Shown here: in pieces, positions 34,352 through 41,938 of the stretch
Layout: the number at the start of each line of letters is the position of its first letter
Position numbering within the stretch: the stretch's first letter is position 1
Translations under genes and position numbers: made by a program
From: Flagellimonas oceani
GTDB taxonomy: Bacteria > Bacteroidota > Bacteroidia > Flavobacteriales > Flavobacteriaceae
Assembly: GCF_011068285.1 (NCBI RefSeq)
Contig: NZ_CP049616.1
Span: 4,360,001 to 4,424,000 of the forward strand
DNA length: 64,000 bases
Direction of reading: 5' to 3'
Notes under the pieces: model-generated
Database searches by the model: none
The model's input: the letters and a program-made list of their open reading frames with translations, nothing else
Told to the model about the DNA's origin: nothing

Positions 34352-34405
34352 GTCAATTCGAGTGATTTTTGGAGTGAAACGAAAAAAATTTTATCGAGAA
34401 CTGAC
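34352..34405. repeat. Intergenic repeat, copy 2
   Basis: GTCAATTCGAGTG, A/T-rich middle, then TTATCGAGAACTGAC. The ends are partly complementary (GTCA-TTC-GA with TCGAGAACTGAC), so it could fold into a hairpin. Related to 27200-27243. Confidence 0.45.
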
Positions 34406-34456
34406 GTTTAGTTGGTAATCAACATTTGAATAAAGAAAGATTTAATTTTTATAGTT

Positions 34457-35011
34457 ATGATTTTTGACTTGATTAAGGAGCGAAGAAGTATTTTTCCTCC
34501 GCAATATATCGACAAGCCCATCGCCAAAGCAACCATTGAACAGATTTTGGAAGCTGCCAATTGGGCCCCTACCCATAAAAAAACCGAGCCGTGGCGCTTT
34601 AAGGTTTTGATGGGAGACAAGAAAAAGGAATTGGGTGTTTTTCTTTCCAATAAATATGAGGAAGTAGACCCAAATCCAAAACAGATGACTATTAAAAAAT
34701 TACAGTTCAATCCGTCCAATTCTGGAGCTGTGATTGCCATATGCATGCAACGCGACCCGAAGGAAAGTCTGCCGGAGTGGGAGGAAATTGCATCAACGGC
34801 CATGGCGGTACAAAATATGTGGCTGTGCTGTACCGAACTGGGCATCGGTAGTTATTGGTCTTCACCCGGTCTTATCAAGTTTATGGACGAGTTCTTTGAT
34901 TTGAACGAAGGAGAAAGGTGTCTCGGGTTTTTCTACATGGGTTATTTTGATGGAGAGGTGATTCCATCGGCAAGAACTCCCATAGAAAATAAAGTGGAGT
35001 GGTTGGATTAA
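34457..35011 (+). CDS. Nitroreductase family protein
   Basis: A 184-residue FMN-dependent oxidoreductase of the nitroreductase superfamily. The N-terminal RRSIFPPQYIDKP and the ANWAPTHKKTEPWRF segment (Arg and Trp near the flavin phosphate) mark the family; AVQNMWLCCTELGIGSYW and FFYMGYFDGE follow. It is in the short YdjA-like group and should use NAD(P)H to reduce nitro compounds or quinones; the natural substrate is unknown. It overlaps the convergent DUF456 gene by 4 bp (TTAA shared by both stop codons). Confidence 0.85.
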   Translation: MIFDLIKERRSIFPPQYIDKPIAKATIEQILEAANWAPTHKKTEPWRFKVLMGDKKKELGVFLSNKYEEVDPNPKQMTIKKLQFNPSNSGAVIAICMQRDPKESLPEWEEIASTAMAVQNMWLCCTELGIGSYWSSPGLIKFMDEFFDLNEGERCLGFFYMGYFDGEVIPSARTPIENKVEWLD

Positions 35012-35520
35012 CTAAATGTGAACAGGTCACCCGCGTACTTGACGGTAATATAAACGTAGAAAATGGCATAAAGTAGGGTAACGACAAACTTCATAAAAGT
35101 ACCTGTCAAAAAACCCAAAAATGAACCAAAAGCCGCCTTGAGGGCGGTTTTTTTATTGGCCTTGTTCAACAGTTCGCCAACCAATGCACCAATAAAAGGC
35201 CAAATAATAATGCCCAATGGACCAAAAACGGGAACAAATATGGCTACGAGCAATCCTACAATGGTTCCCCACATTCCAGCTTTGCTGCCGCCGAATCGTT
35301 TGGTGCCCATGGCAGGTATCACATAATCCAAAACGGTAATGGCTATGGCTATTACAAAGGTGATTCCCAAGACCCACCAATTATCGGGCACGGCTTTGGT
35401 CAAATAAAGCAATAGCAGTCCGACCCAACTTATGGGCGGTCCCGGCAATACGGGCAAAAAGCTGCCCAGTATCCCCACAAGCATCAAAAGAAACCCTAAA
35501 ACGAGCAATGCAATGTCCAT
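35008..35520 (-). CDS. DUF456 domain membrane protein
   Basis: A 170-residue inner-membrane protein with three to five hydrophobic segments and glycine-rich GxxxG-like repeats (LVGILGSFLPVLPGPPISWVG, GTIVGLLVAIFVPVFGPLG, FGSFLGFLTGTFMKF). The first of these is the DUF456 signature. The function of the family is unknown. It is a single gene, convergent with the nitroreductase and divergent from the BlaI operator region. Confidence 0.85.
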   Translation of the reverse strand: MDIALLVLGFLLMLVGILGSFLPVLPGPPISWVGLLLLYLTKAVPDNWWVLGITFVIAIAITVLDYVIPAMGTKRFGGSKAGMWGTIVGLLVAIFVPVFGPLGIIIWPFIGALVGELLNKANKKTALKAAFGSFLGFLTGTFMKFVVTLLYAIFYVYITVKYAGDLFTFS

Positions 35521-35582
35521 GGTTGTGTTTTACTGTTAGACAAATGTAGCTGACAATTGTTACAAACAAAATCAATTTTTTC

Positions 35583-35649
35583 AACTAAAAAATTAGTTTA
35601 AACTAAATATTTAGTTATATTTGTTTCATGTTGAACTAAAGAATTAGTT
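35583..35649 (+). promoter_or_regulatory. Triple palindromic operator and promoter of the blaI-M56 unit
   Basis: Three 16-bp copies of AACTAANNNNTTAGTT lie at 35583-35598, 35601-35616 and 35634-35649, each perfectly symmetric in its arms. The promoter is interleaved: TTAG at 35593-35596 as -33, 19 nt, then TATATTTG at 35616-35623. Copies 1 and 2 cover the -33 and spacer, copy 3 ends 4 bp before the BlaI start codon. This is the layout expected for repression by the BlaI dimer encoded next. Confidence 0.85.
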
Positions 35650-35653
35650 GAAA

Positions 35654-36016
35654 ATGAAACAGCTCACCAAAGCAGAGGAAGAGGTAATGCAGCTCCTTTG
35701 GAAAATTAAAAAAGGGAATGTAGCCGCGATTTTGGAAGAACTGCCAGAACCGAAGCCAGCCTATAATACGGTATCGACCATTGTCCGGATTTTGGAGGAT
35801 AAAGGTTTCGTGTCGCACGAAAAAGTGGGCAAGGGACATGTGTACTTTCCTTTGATGAAAAAAGAGGAGTACAGCAACCAACGATTGAACACGTTGATGG
35901 ATGGATATTTTCAAGGATCATTTACGAGTATGGTGTCCTTTTTTATGAAAAAGAACGACATCAGCTTGAAGGAACTAGAAGAGATTATGAAGAACATTAA
36001 AGACAACGAGCGATGA
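35654..36016 (+). CDS. BlaI/MecI family transcriptional repressor
   Basis: A 120-residue winged-helix repressor. MKQLTKAEEEVMQLLWKIKK opens it, the recognition region is YNTVSTIVRILEDKGFVSHEKVGKGHVYFP, and the C-terminal half is the dimerisation part with the region where BlaI proteins are cut when the sensor fires. The start is the ATG at 35654, just after the third palindrome. It overlaps the M56 sensor gene by ATGA, so both are made together. It should repress its own operon through the three palindromes. No beta-lactamase gene is near, so it is unlikely to govern antibiotic resistance directly. Confidence 0.9.
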   Translation: MKQLTKAEEEVMQLLWKIKKGNVAAILEELPEPKPAYNTVSTIVRILEDKGFVSHEKVGKGHVYFPLMKKEEYSNQRLNTLMDGYFQGSFTSMVSFFMKKNDISLKELEEIMKNIKDNER

Positions 36017-38058
36017 TTACCTATATATTGGAAAGTTTGGCGTTTCAATTGGTGTTTTTATTGGCCTACGACCTTTTTCTAAAGAAAGAGACCTTTTTTC
36101 AATGGAACCGCGCCTACCTGTTGGGTACGTTTGCTCTTTCCCTGATATTGCCTTGGGTAAAGATTCAGGCGCTCCAGACCACTATGCCTGAGGAGTTGGA
36201 AACCACCACTGTATTCCTCTCACAACTGAACGGTGTTGTGCTCGGTCCAGGGACGGAAAAAGCTGGTTTACTGGAACGCATTCCGTGGCCCTATTTGGTT
36301 TTGGTAGCGGGAAGTATTTTGGCCACCATCTGGTTTACTTGTAAATTGGTTCAACTGCTTAGGCTCCGAAACAAAAGTGTTGTGGAGCATTTTAAAGAAT
36401 TCACGAAGGTCACCGTACCCAAGAGCACTTCCGCTTTTTCCTTTTTTCGAAATATTTTTATAGGGGCAGAGATTAAAGGGGAAAAAGAGCCCAACATTCT
36501 TGCCCATGAATTGGTGCACGTAAAACAATTGCATTCTTTGGACCTGCTCTTTTTTGAGCTGGCCCGAATCGTCTTCTGGTTCAATCCGTTGGTGTACATC
36601 TACCAAAATAGGGTTGCGGAGCTTCATGAATTCATTGCCGATGAAAAAGCCGTCAAACAAAACAAGGCGGCACATTTCGAGATGCTGTTGTCAGAAGCGT
36701 TCCATACGCAGAACATCAGTTTTGTGAATCATTTTTTTAATAAATCACTAATCAAAAAACGAATAGTCATGTTACAAAAAAGGAAATCTAAAGCCGTTTG
36801 GCAATTAAAGTACGTGTTGTTGTTGCCCCTAGTTTTGGGCATGTTGGTTTACACTTCTTGTGAAACGAATAAGGAAGATAACAGTCCTGAATCGATAGAT
36901 GATGTCTCCTTGGCTTCGGCAAACGAGATTCCATTTGGAGTCATTGATGAAGTACCTGTTTTTCCGGGATGTGAAGGTGCCGTGGATAAAAAGGCTTGCT
37001 TCCAAGAAAAAATCCAGGAACACATCCGCAAACATTTTAATTATCCCGATGAAGCACAAGCTTTGGGGATTCAGGGCAGGGTAAGTGCCATTTTTGTCAT
37101 GGATGAAGAAGGGAATGTGGTCGATATCAAAATGAGAGGCCCACACGAACTGTTGGAAGAAGAAACCCAACGAATTTTAGCAAAGTTGCCAAAAATGCAA
37201 CCAGGAAAACACGAAGGTAAAATGGTCAAGGTACCTTTTTCCATCCCCATAGTTTTTAAGCTCCAAGGGAATGATGAAGAGGAAATCAGTGAGCAAAGAG
37301 GGGAGAGACTTGGGGTTCCGTTTGCGAACGTTGATGAGGTTCCAGTCTTTCCGGGATGTGAAGATGCTGATGATAAAAGAGCTTGCTTCAATGAACAGAT
37401 TGTGAAGCATATTAAAAAACATTTTAATTACCCTAAAAAAGCTCAAGAATTGAGTGTTCAAGGTAGGGTGAGTGTGATTTTTGTGATTGGGAAAGATGGA
37501 ATAATTACAGACATAGGGAAGCGTGGCCCACACGAGTTATTGGAAAATGAAGCTGTCAGAATCATACAACGCTTGCCTAAAATGAAACCAGGAAAGCATG
37601 AAGGTGAAACAGTAAAAGTTCCTTTCGCTATACCAATAACCTTTAGGTTAGATGACAATGATGACAATGAATTGAACAAAGAGATTCAAAAGTTTGGTGA
37701 ACGTGGAGATGGTTGGGTTCCCTTTACTGCTATTGATGAGGCTCCTGTTTTTCCGGGGTGCGAAAATGCTGCTGACAAGCGTGCTTGCTTTTTGGAAAGC
37801 ATACAAAACCATGTGCGTAAACATTTTAGGTATCCTCAAGAAGCACAAGAACAAGGAATACAGGGAAGGGTGGCCATCATGTTCGGTATTAATGCGAATG
37901 GGGATATAGTGGATATCAAATCCAAAGGACCAAGTCCCATTTTGGAACAAGAATCGCATAGAATCATCGCAAGATTGCCTAAAATGAAACCAGCACAACA
38001 GGATGGAAAACCTGCTGATGTGGTTTTTTCCATTCCCATTACTTTTAAATTAAAATAG
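36013..38058 (+). CDS. M56 (BlaR1-like) sensor peptidase with three TonB-C-like repeats
   Basis: A 681-residue membrane protein. Residues 1-280 are the BlaR1/MecR1-type M56 part with about four membrane helices (5-24, 34-50, 92-112, 265-282) and the zinc site HELVH at 165-169, with ELHEFIADEKA as the third-ligand segment. The part after the last helix holds three tandem domains of about 110 residues (308-417, 434-545, 569-681), each reading VFPGCE, eight residues, CF, then HF-YP, GRV, GPHELLE, LPKM-PGKHEG and VPFSIPI-FKL. They resemble the C-terminal domain of TonB. Sensor repeats should lie in the periplasm and detect a signal; the peptidase would then inactivate the BlaI repressor encoded upstream. 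The sensed ligand is unknown. Confidence 0.85.
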   Translation: MITYILESLAFQLVFLLAYDLFLKKETFFQWNRAYLLGTFALSLILPWVKIQALQTTMPEELETTTVFLSQLNGVVLGPGTEKAGLLERIPWPYLVLVAGSILATIWFTCKLVQLLRLRNKSVVEHFKEFTKVTVPKSTSAFSFFRNIFIGAEIKGEKEPNILAHELVHVKQLHSLDLLFFELARIVFWFNPLVYIYQNRVAELHEFIADEKAVKQNKAAHFEMLLSEAFHTQNISFVNHFFNKSLIKKRIVMLQKRKSKAVWQLKYVLLLPLVLGMLVYTSCETNKEDNSPESIDDVSLASANEIPFGVIDEVPVFPGCEGAVDKKACFQEKIQEHIRKHFNYPDEAQALGIQGRVSAIFVMDEEGNVVDIKMRGPHELLEEETQRILAKLPKMQPGKHEGKMVKVPFSIPIVFKLQGNDEEEISEQRGERLGVPFANVDEVPVFPGCEDADDKRACFNEQIVKHIKKHFNYPKKAQELSVQGRVSVIFVIGKDGIITDIGKRGPHELLENEAVRIIQRLPKMKPGKHEGETVKVPFAIPITFRLDDNDDNELNKEIQKFGERGDGWVPFTAIDEAPVFPGCENAADKRACFLESIQNHVRKHFRYPQEAQEQGIQGRVAIMFGINANGDIVDIKSKGPSPILEQESHRIIARLPKMKPAQQDGKPADVVFSIPITFKLK

Positions 38059-38067
38059 GCCTATAAT

Positions 38068-39204
38068 TTGAAAAAGATATTTGTTCTCTTTGTATTTATG
38101 CTTTTTAAAGCCGGTGCACAAACATCGGCTTTGTCCGTTGCAGATAGTCTGTATGCGCTGGGGAATTATACCTCGGCCATCAATGCATATGCAAAGGTTG
38201 GGGACGAGAAATCAAATCTACAAATAGCGCGAGCTTACAATGCCATTGGCAATTATAACAAGGCCATTACCCAATACACGACCATTGTGGACCAAAACCC
38301 TAAATTTGAACTGGCACGATTCGAGTTGGGCAAGTTGCTTTTGAAAACTAAAAAGTATGAGCCTGCGTTGGAAGCATTCAAAACCTTGGCTTCTTCAAAA
38401 CAAGAAAACCCTGAGTATTTCTATTATTTGGGAAGAACTTATGAATCTTTCAAAAAAGCGGATAAAGCCAATAAGGCTTTCAAGATGGCCGTGGAAATGG
38501 ACAGTACCCATTTGCGTAGTCTATACGCCTTGGGCAAATATTATGTAGGCCAGGAAATAAAGGATTCTGCCTTGGTTTATATCGATAAAGGCCTTCAATT
38601 TTATGAAGATGATGTGGCCATGATCAACTTAAAAGCGTTGGCTTTTTACAACAATGGACAATTCCAACTCGCCATTCCACATTTTGAACGATTGTTGGAA
38701 TTGGAGGAGAAGGAGGCTTTTGTCTACGAGAAACTGGCCTTTTGTTACTTCCGTAACTGGGAACCGGAAAAAGCCTTGGAAACCTATCGTGAATTGAGCA
38801 AATTTCCAGATAAACAGGCTGCTGCCTATTCGGGATTGGGCGAAGTGTATTTTGATGAAAAGGAGTTGGACAGTGCACAATACTATATCGAAAAATCCAT
38901 TGAGGAGCGAATGACTTCCTTTCCACGAGAATATGCAGACCTTGGCCGCATAGCTCGACTCAAGGGACAGACGAAAAAATCGATGGATTACTATGTAAAA
39001 GCTTGGGAAGAGAACAAGGACGATTATTACAACTATTACCAAGTCTGTATTTTGGCCGACGAATACTATAAAGCTCCCAAAACACGCTTAAATTATTATG
39101 AAAAGTTCCTCGAGATGTACACTGAAGCAGTGCCTTGGCTCAAGGAACGGGTCCAAAACCGTATTTCAGAAATAAAGGAGGAAATCCATTTTGCCGGTAA
39201 CTGA
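38068..39204 (+). CDS. Exported TPR-repeat protein
   Basis: A 378-residue protein with signal peptide (MKKIFVLFVFMLFKAGAQT) followed by about nine tetratricopeptide repeats (for example YALGNYTSAINAYAKVGDEK, YFYYLGRTYESFKKADKANKAF, YSGLGEVYFDEKELDSAQYY). It begins with TTG at 38068; this start puts the signal peptide exactly in place, 9 bp after the M56 gene, so it belongs to the same unit. TPR arrays bind other proteins; in this position it may scaffold a periplasmic complex with the sensor repeats. That is inference. Confidence 0.8.
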   Translation: MKKIFVLFVFMLFKAGAQTSALSVADSLYALGNYTSAINAYAKVGDEKSNLQIARAYNAIGNYNKAITQYTTIVDQNPKFELARFELGKLLLKTKKYEPALEAFKTLASSKQENPEYFYYLGRTYESFKKADKANKAFKMAVEMDSTHLRSLYALGKYYVGQEIKDSALVYIDKGLQFYEDDVAMINLKALAFYNNGQFQLAIPHFERLLELEEKEAFVYEKLAFCYFRNWEPEKALETYRELSKFPDKQAAAYSGLGEVYFDEKELDSAQYYIEKSIEERMTSFPREYADLGRIARLKGQTKKSMDYYVKAWEENKDDYYNYYQVCILADEYYKAPKTRLNYYEKFLEMYTEAVPWLKERVQNRISEIKEEIHFAGN

Positions 39205-39248
39205 TTTCTACAAAATGTCGTAATTTCAGCCAAATTCTAGGGGCTGTC

Positions 39249-39728
39249 ATGCAGAAGTATGTTTTATTGATCATTTTTATGGGATTGTTCGTGTCTTGCG
39301 AGCTGTTCGAGTCCAAGGAGGACAAAACCCAGAAATTGGTGAATGAGGAACTTTTGGCCATCGATTGGAACGATGTGGACCAATACCCCCTATTTGATGA
39401 TTGCGACGAAACGGCGCCCAAGGATGCCCAGCAGGAATGTTTTCAAAACGTGATCACCGAATATTTTTCCGAAGCTCTGGCGGGACTCAAATTTCAGGTT
39501 AGGAATGATATGAACGATACGGTCTATATCGATTTCCTGATTGATGAACACGGATTTATTTCCGTGTTGAACGTGGAGGAAAAAACATCCGTACTCAACG
39601 AAATCTCGGATTTCAACACCAAAATCTCCGAACGCTTAAACGATCTGACCACCGTGGCCCCCGCATTAAAAAGAGGAAATCCCGTAGGTCTGCGATTTAG
39701 GCTTCCACTTGTACTAAATACCAACTGA
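39249..39728 (+). CDS. Lipoprotein with a TonB-C-like domain related to the M56 repeats
   Basis: A 159-residue lipoprotein: the signal peptide ends in GLFVSC, so Cys18 should be lipidated. The mature part runs YPLFDDCDETAPKDAQQECF, then a helix, VYIDFLIDEHGFISVLNV, and ends GLRFRLPLVLN. This follows the same order as each repeat of the M56 sensor 1.2 kb upstream (VFPGC to CF, strand with ExG, final hydrophobic strand), including the two cysteines. It lies 44 bp after the TPR gene and 1 bp before ruvC. It may be a partner or competitor of the sensor repeats. Confidence 0.6.
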   Translation: MQKYVLLIIFMGLFVSCELFESKEDKTQKLVNEELLAIDWNDVDQYPLFDDCDETAPKDAQQECFQNVITEYFSEALAGLKFQVRNDMNDTVYIDFLIDEHGFISVLNVEEKTSVLNEISDFNTKISERLNDLTTVAPALKRGNPVGLRFRLPLVLNTN

Positions 39729-39729
39729 T

Positions 39730-40287
39730 TTGGCTACAGAGAAAATTATATTGGGGATAGACCCCGGAACCACGGTTATGGGTTTCGGCATCATCAAGGT
39801 GATCAACAAACAGATGCATTTTGTGCAGATGAACGAGTTGATGCTCCGAAAATATGATGACCCCTATGTAAAACTCAAACTTATTTTTGAACGTACCTTG
39901 GAGCTCATCGACACCTATCACCCCGATGAAATTGCCATTGAAGCTCCGTTTTACGGCAAAAATGTGCAGTCGATGCTCAAGTTGGGCCGGGCACAGGGGG
40001 TGGCGATGGCCGCAGGATTATCCAGAGAGATACCGATTACGGAGTATATGCCCAAAAAGATAAAAATGGCCATCACCGGCAATGGAAATGCCAGTAAGGA
40101 ACAGGTAGCCCGAATGCTCCAGAGCGTCCTCAAATTGAAATCCTTGCCCAAAAATCTCGACAGTACCGATGGATTGGCCGCAGCCGTGTGTCATTTCTAC
40201 AACGAGGGTAGGGTAGAGGTCGGAAAAAGCTATACGGGCTGGGAGGCTTTTATCAAACAAAACCCAAACAAGGTTAAAAAGCAATAA
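39730..40287 (+). CDS. ruvC: Holliday junction resolvase RuvC
   Basis: A 185-residue endonuclease that cuts Holliday junctions with RuvAB. The RNase H-like active site is visible: Asp in LGIDPGTTVMGFG, Glu in IAIEAPFYGKNVQS, and the C-terminal DSTDGLAAAVCH. The start is the TTG at 39730; the next ATG would remove the catalytic DPGT motif. It begins 1 bp after the lipoprotein stop. Downstream, a four-helix-bundle gene between inverted repeats has been inserted before hemW. Confidence 0.94.
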   Translation: MATEKIILGIDPGTTVMGFGIIKVINKQMHFVQMNELMLRKYDDPYVKLKLIFERTLELIDTYHPDEIAIEAPFYGKNVQSMLKLGRAQGVAMAAGLSREIPITEYMPKKIKMAITGNGNASKEQVARMLQSVLKLKSLPKNLDSTDGLAAAVCHFYNEGRVEVGKSYTGWEAFIKQNPNKVKKQ

Positions 40288-40288
40288 A

Positions 40289-40306
40289 CAATAAACAATT
40301 GACAAT
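40289..40306. repeat. Left inverted repeat of the four-helix-bundle unit
   Basis: CAATAAACAATTGACAAT starts 2 bp after the ruvC stop and matches the complement of 40693-40710 at 17 of 18 positions. A shorter copy of its start (CAATAAACA) overlaps the ruvC stop. Confidence 0.75.
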
Positions 40307-40333
40307 GTCCAATACCCAAAACAAACCTACCTT

Positions 40334-40690
40334 ATGCAAAGAGAAAATCCCTTAATGAAGAAATCTTATGATTTCGCTTTGGAAACTGTTAGATTGTATA
40401 AGACCATAGTATCTTCAAAACGAGAATATGTGCTGTCCAAACAAATGTTAAGATCAGGCACTTCTATTGGAGCAAATATTTCCGAAGCAAACGGAGCGAT
40501 TTCAACAGCTGATTTTTCGGCAAAAATATCCATAGCGTACAAGGAGAGTTTGGAAGTAAAATATTGGTTGGCTCTTTTAAAAGATTCAGATTACATTTCA
40601 AAGGAAATCGCTAAGTCTTTAATTTCGAAAGCGGACGAGCTATCCAAAATAATGTTCTCCATTCTGAAAACCACAAAAAGAGCCAAATGA
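40334..40690 (+). CDS. Four-helix-bundle protein (S23/IVP family)
   Basis: A 118-residue, wholly helical protein of the family first seen in intervening sequences of 23S rRNA genes. Segments typical of the family are SYDFALETVRLYKTI, LSKQMLRSGTSIGANISEA, KISIAYKESLEVKYWL, and a C-terminal LSKIMFSILKTTK. Here it is not inside an rRNA gene but stands between ruvC and hemW, and is bracketed by near-perfect 18-bp inverted repeats at 40289-40306 and 40693-40710 that enclose only this gene (about 420 bp). That suggests insertion as a small mobile unit. The family's function is unknown; relatives include the accessory Avd protein of diversity-generating retroelements, but no reverse transcriptase or template repeat is near. 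Confidence 0.88.
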   Translation: MQRENPLMKKSYDFALETVRLYKTIVSSKREYVLSKQMLRSGTSIGANISEANGAISTADFSAKISIAYKESLEVKYWLALLKDSDYISKEIAKSLISKADELSKIMFSILKTTKRAK

Positions 40691-40692
40691 TT

Positions 40693-40710
40693 ATTGTAAA
40701 TTGTTTATTG
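40693..40710. repeat. Right inverted repeat of the four-helix-bundle unit
   Basis: ATTGTAAATTGTTTATTG is the reverse complement, with one mismatch, of the repeat at 40289-40306. It begins 2 bp after the gene's stop and is followed by another AATTGACAATTG motif just before hemW. Confidence 0.75.
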
Positions 40711-40724
40711 CTAATTGACAATTG

Positions 40725-41855
40725 ATGTCTGGAATTTATATCCACATTCCATTTTGCAAGCAGGCTTGCCATTATTGTGATTTTTATTTCTCCACACAAC
40801 TGGGAAAAAAGGAAGTTATGGTCAGCGCCATTGCCAAAGAACTGGAGCTGCGGAAATCGGAGGTGGATGATCAAGTGGAAACCATTTATTTTGGCGGAGG
40901 GACCCCATCGGTTTTATCCTATGAAGAAATTGAATTTTTGATACAGGCGGTGTATGATAATTACAAAGTAATTGACCGTCCGGAAATCACCTTGGAAGCC
41001 AACCCTGATGATTTATCCAACAATCGGATAATCCAACTATCCAACAGTTCGATCAACCGTCTCAGTATCGGTATTCAATCCTTTTTTGATGAAGATTTAA
41101 AGTTGATGAACCGGGCCCACAATGCTTCCGAAGCGGAGAAATGTATCCAAGCAGCTACGCAGTATTTTGATAACATCACCATTGATTTGATTTACGGAAT
41201 CCCTGGAATGGATAACGAACGGTGGAGGGCGAACATCCAAAAGGCGTTGGACTTTGGACTGCGGCACATTTCGAGCTATGCATTGACGGTGGAGCCGAGA
41301 ACCGCCCTGAAAAAATTCATTGAAATAGGAATTGTTCCCGATGTCGATGATGAGCAGGCACAAGAGCAGTTTTACATTCTGGTCGATAGGTTGGAGGCCG
41401 AAGGTTTTGTGAACTATGAAATCTCCAATTTTGGAAAACCTGATTTTTTCTCCAAAAACAACACCGCCTACTGGTTGGGCAAAAGGTATTTGGGAGTCGG
41501 GCCATCGGCTCATTCTTTTGATGGTAAACAGCGCAGCTGGAACATTCGGAACAACCCGACGTATATCAAAAAAATTAACGAAGGCGAATTGCCTAGCGAA
41601 ATTGAAATCCTTTCCACAACGGACCGATACAACGAATATGTGATGACCGGCCTACGCACTATTTGGGGTGTGGATTTGGATAGGACTGCATCGGAGTTTG
41701 GGGAGAATTATCTTAAATACCTTAACCAACAAGCGGCCAAATATCTAGCGCAGGATTTATTGGTTATAGCCAATGGAAAATTGCTTACCACTAAAAAAGG
41801 CAAGTTTTTGGCGGATGGAATTGCATCCGACCTTTTTATGATTAATTTAAAGTAG
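40725..41855 (+). CDS. hemW: Radical SAM heme chaperone HemW
   Basis: A 376-residue radical SAM protein. The cluster motif is CKQACHYCDF (CxxxCxxC) near the start, preceded by GIYIHIPF; the SAM-binding IYFGGGTPSVL and LEANPDD follow, and the C-terminal HemW-type domain ends near the stop. HemW delivers heme to client proteins; it lacks the extra cysteine of the true coproporphyrinogen oxidase HemN motif. The ATG at 40725 is used; a TTG directly before it is in frame. The gene lies 35 bp after the four-helix-bundle gene. Confidence 0.92.
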   Translation: MSGIYIHIPFCKQACHYCDFYFSTQLGKKEVMVSAIAKELELRKSEVDDQVETIYFGGGTPSVLSYEEIEFLIQAVYDNYKVIDRPEITLEANPDDLSNNRIIQLSNSSINRLSIGIQSFFDEDLKLMNRAHNASEAEKCIQAATQYFDNITIDLIYGIPGMDNERWRANIQKALDFGLRHISSYALTVEPRTALKKFIEIGIVPDVDDEQAQEQFYILVDRLEAEGFVNYEISNFGKPDFFSKNNTAYWLGKRYLGVGPSAHSFDGKQRSWNIRNNPTYIKKINEGELPSEIEILSTTDRYNEYVMTGLRTIWGVDLDRTASEFGENYLKYLNQQAAKYLAQDLLVIANGKLLTTKKGKFLADGIASDLFMINLK

Positions 41856-41938
41856 TAAATTGTCGTTTCTGCAAAAGCAGAAATGAATGAAGTAGAATTG
41901 CTTCCCAAAAACACGGGGAAGTTAAAAAGTAACCCAAT

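Noticed and set aside
35654..38058. Beta-lactam resistance locus
   Set aside because: BlaI and BlaR1-like proteins are present, but no beta-lactamase or penicillin-binding protein gene is near either pair, and the sensor domain is not the penicillin-binding type.
40334..40690. Diversity-generating retroelement around the four-helix-bundle gene
   Set aside because: The protein family includes Avd, but no reverse transcriptase gene and no template/variable repeat pair is present nearby.
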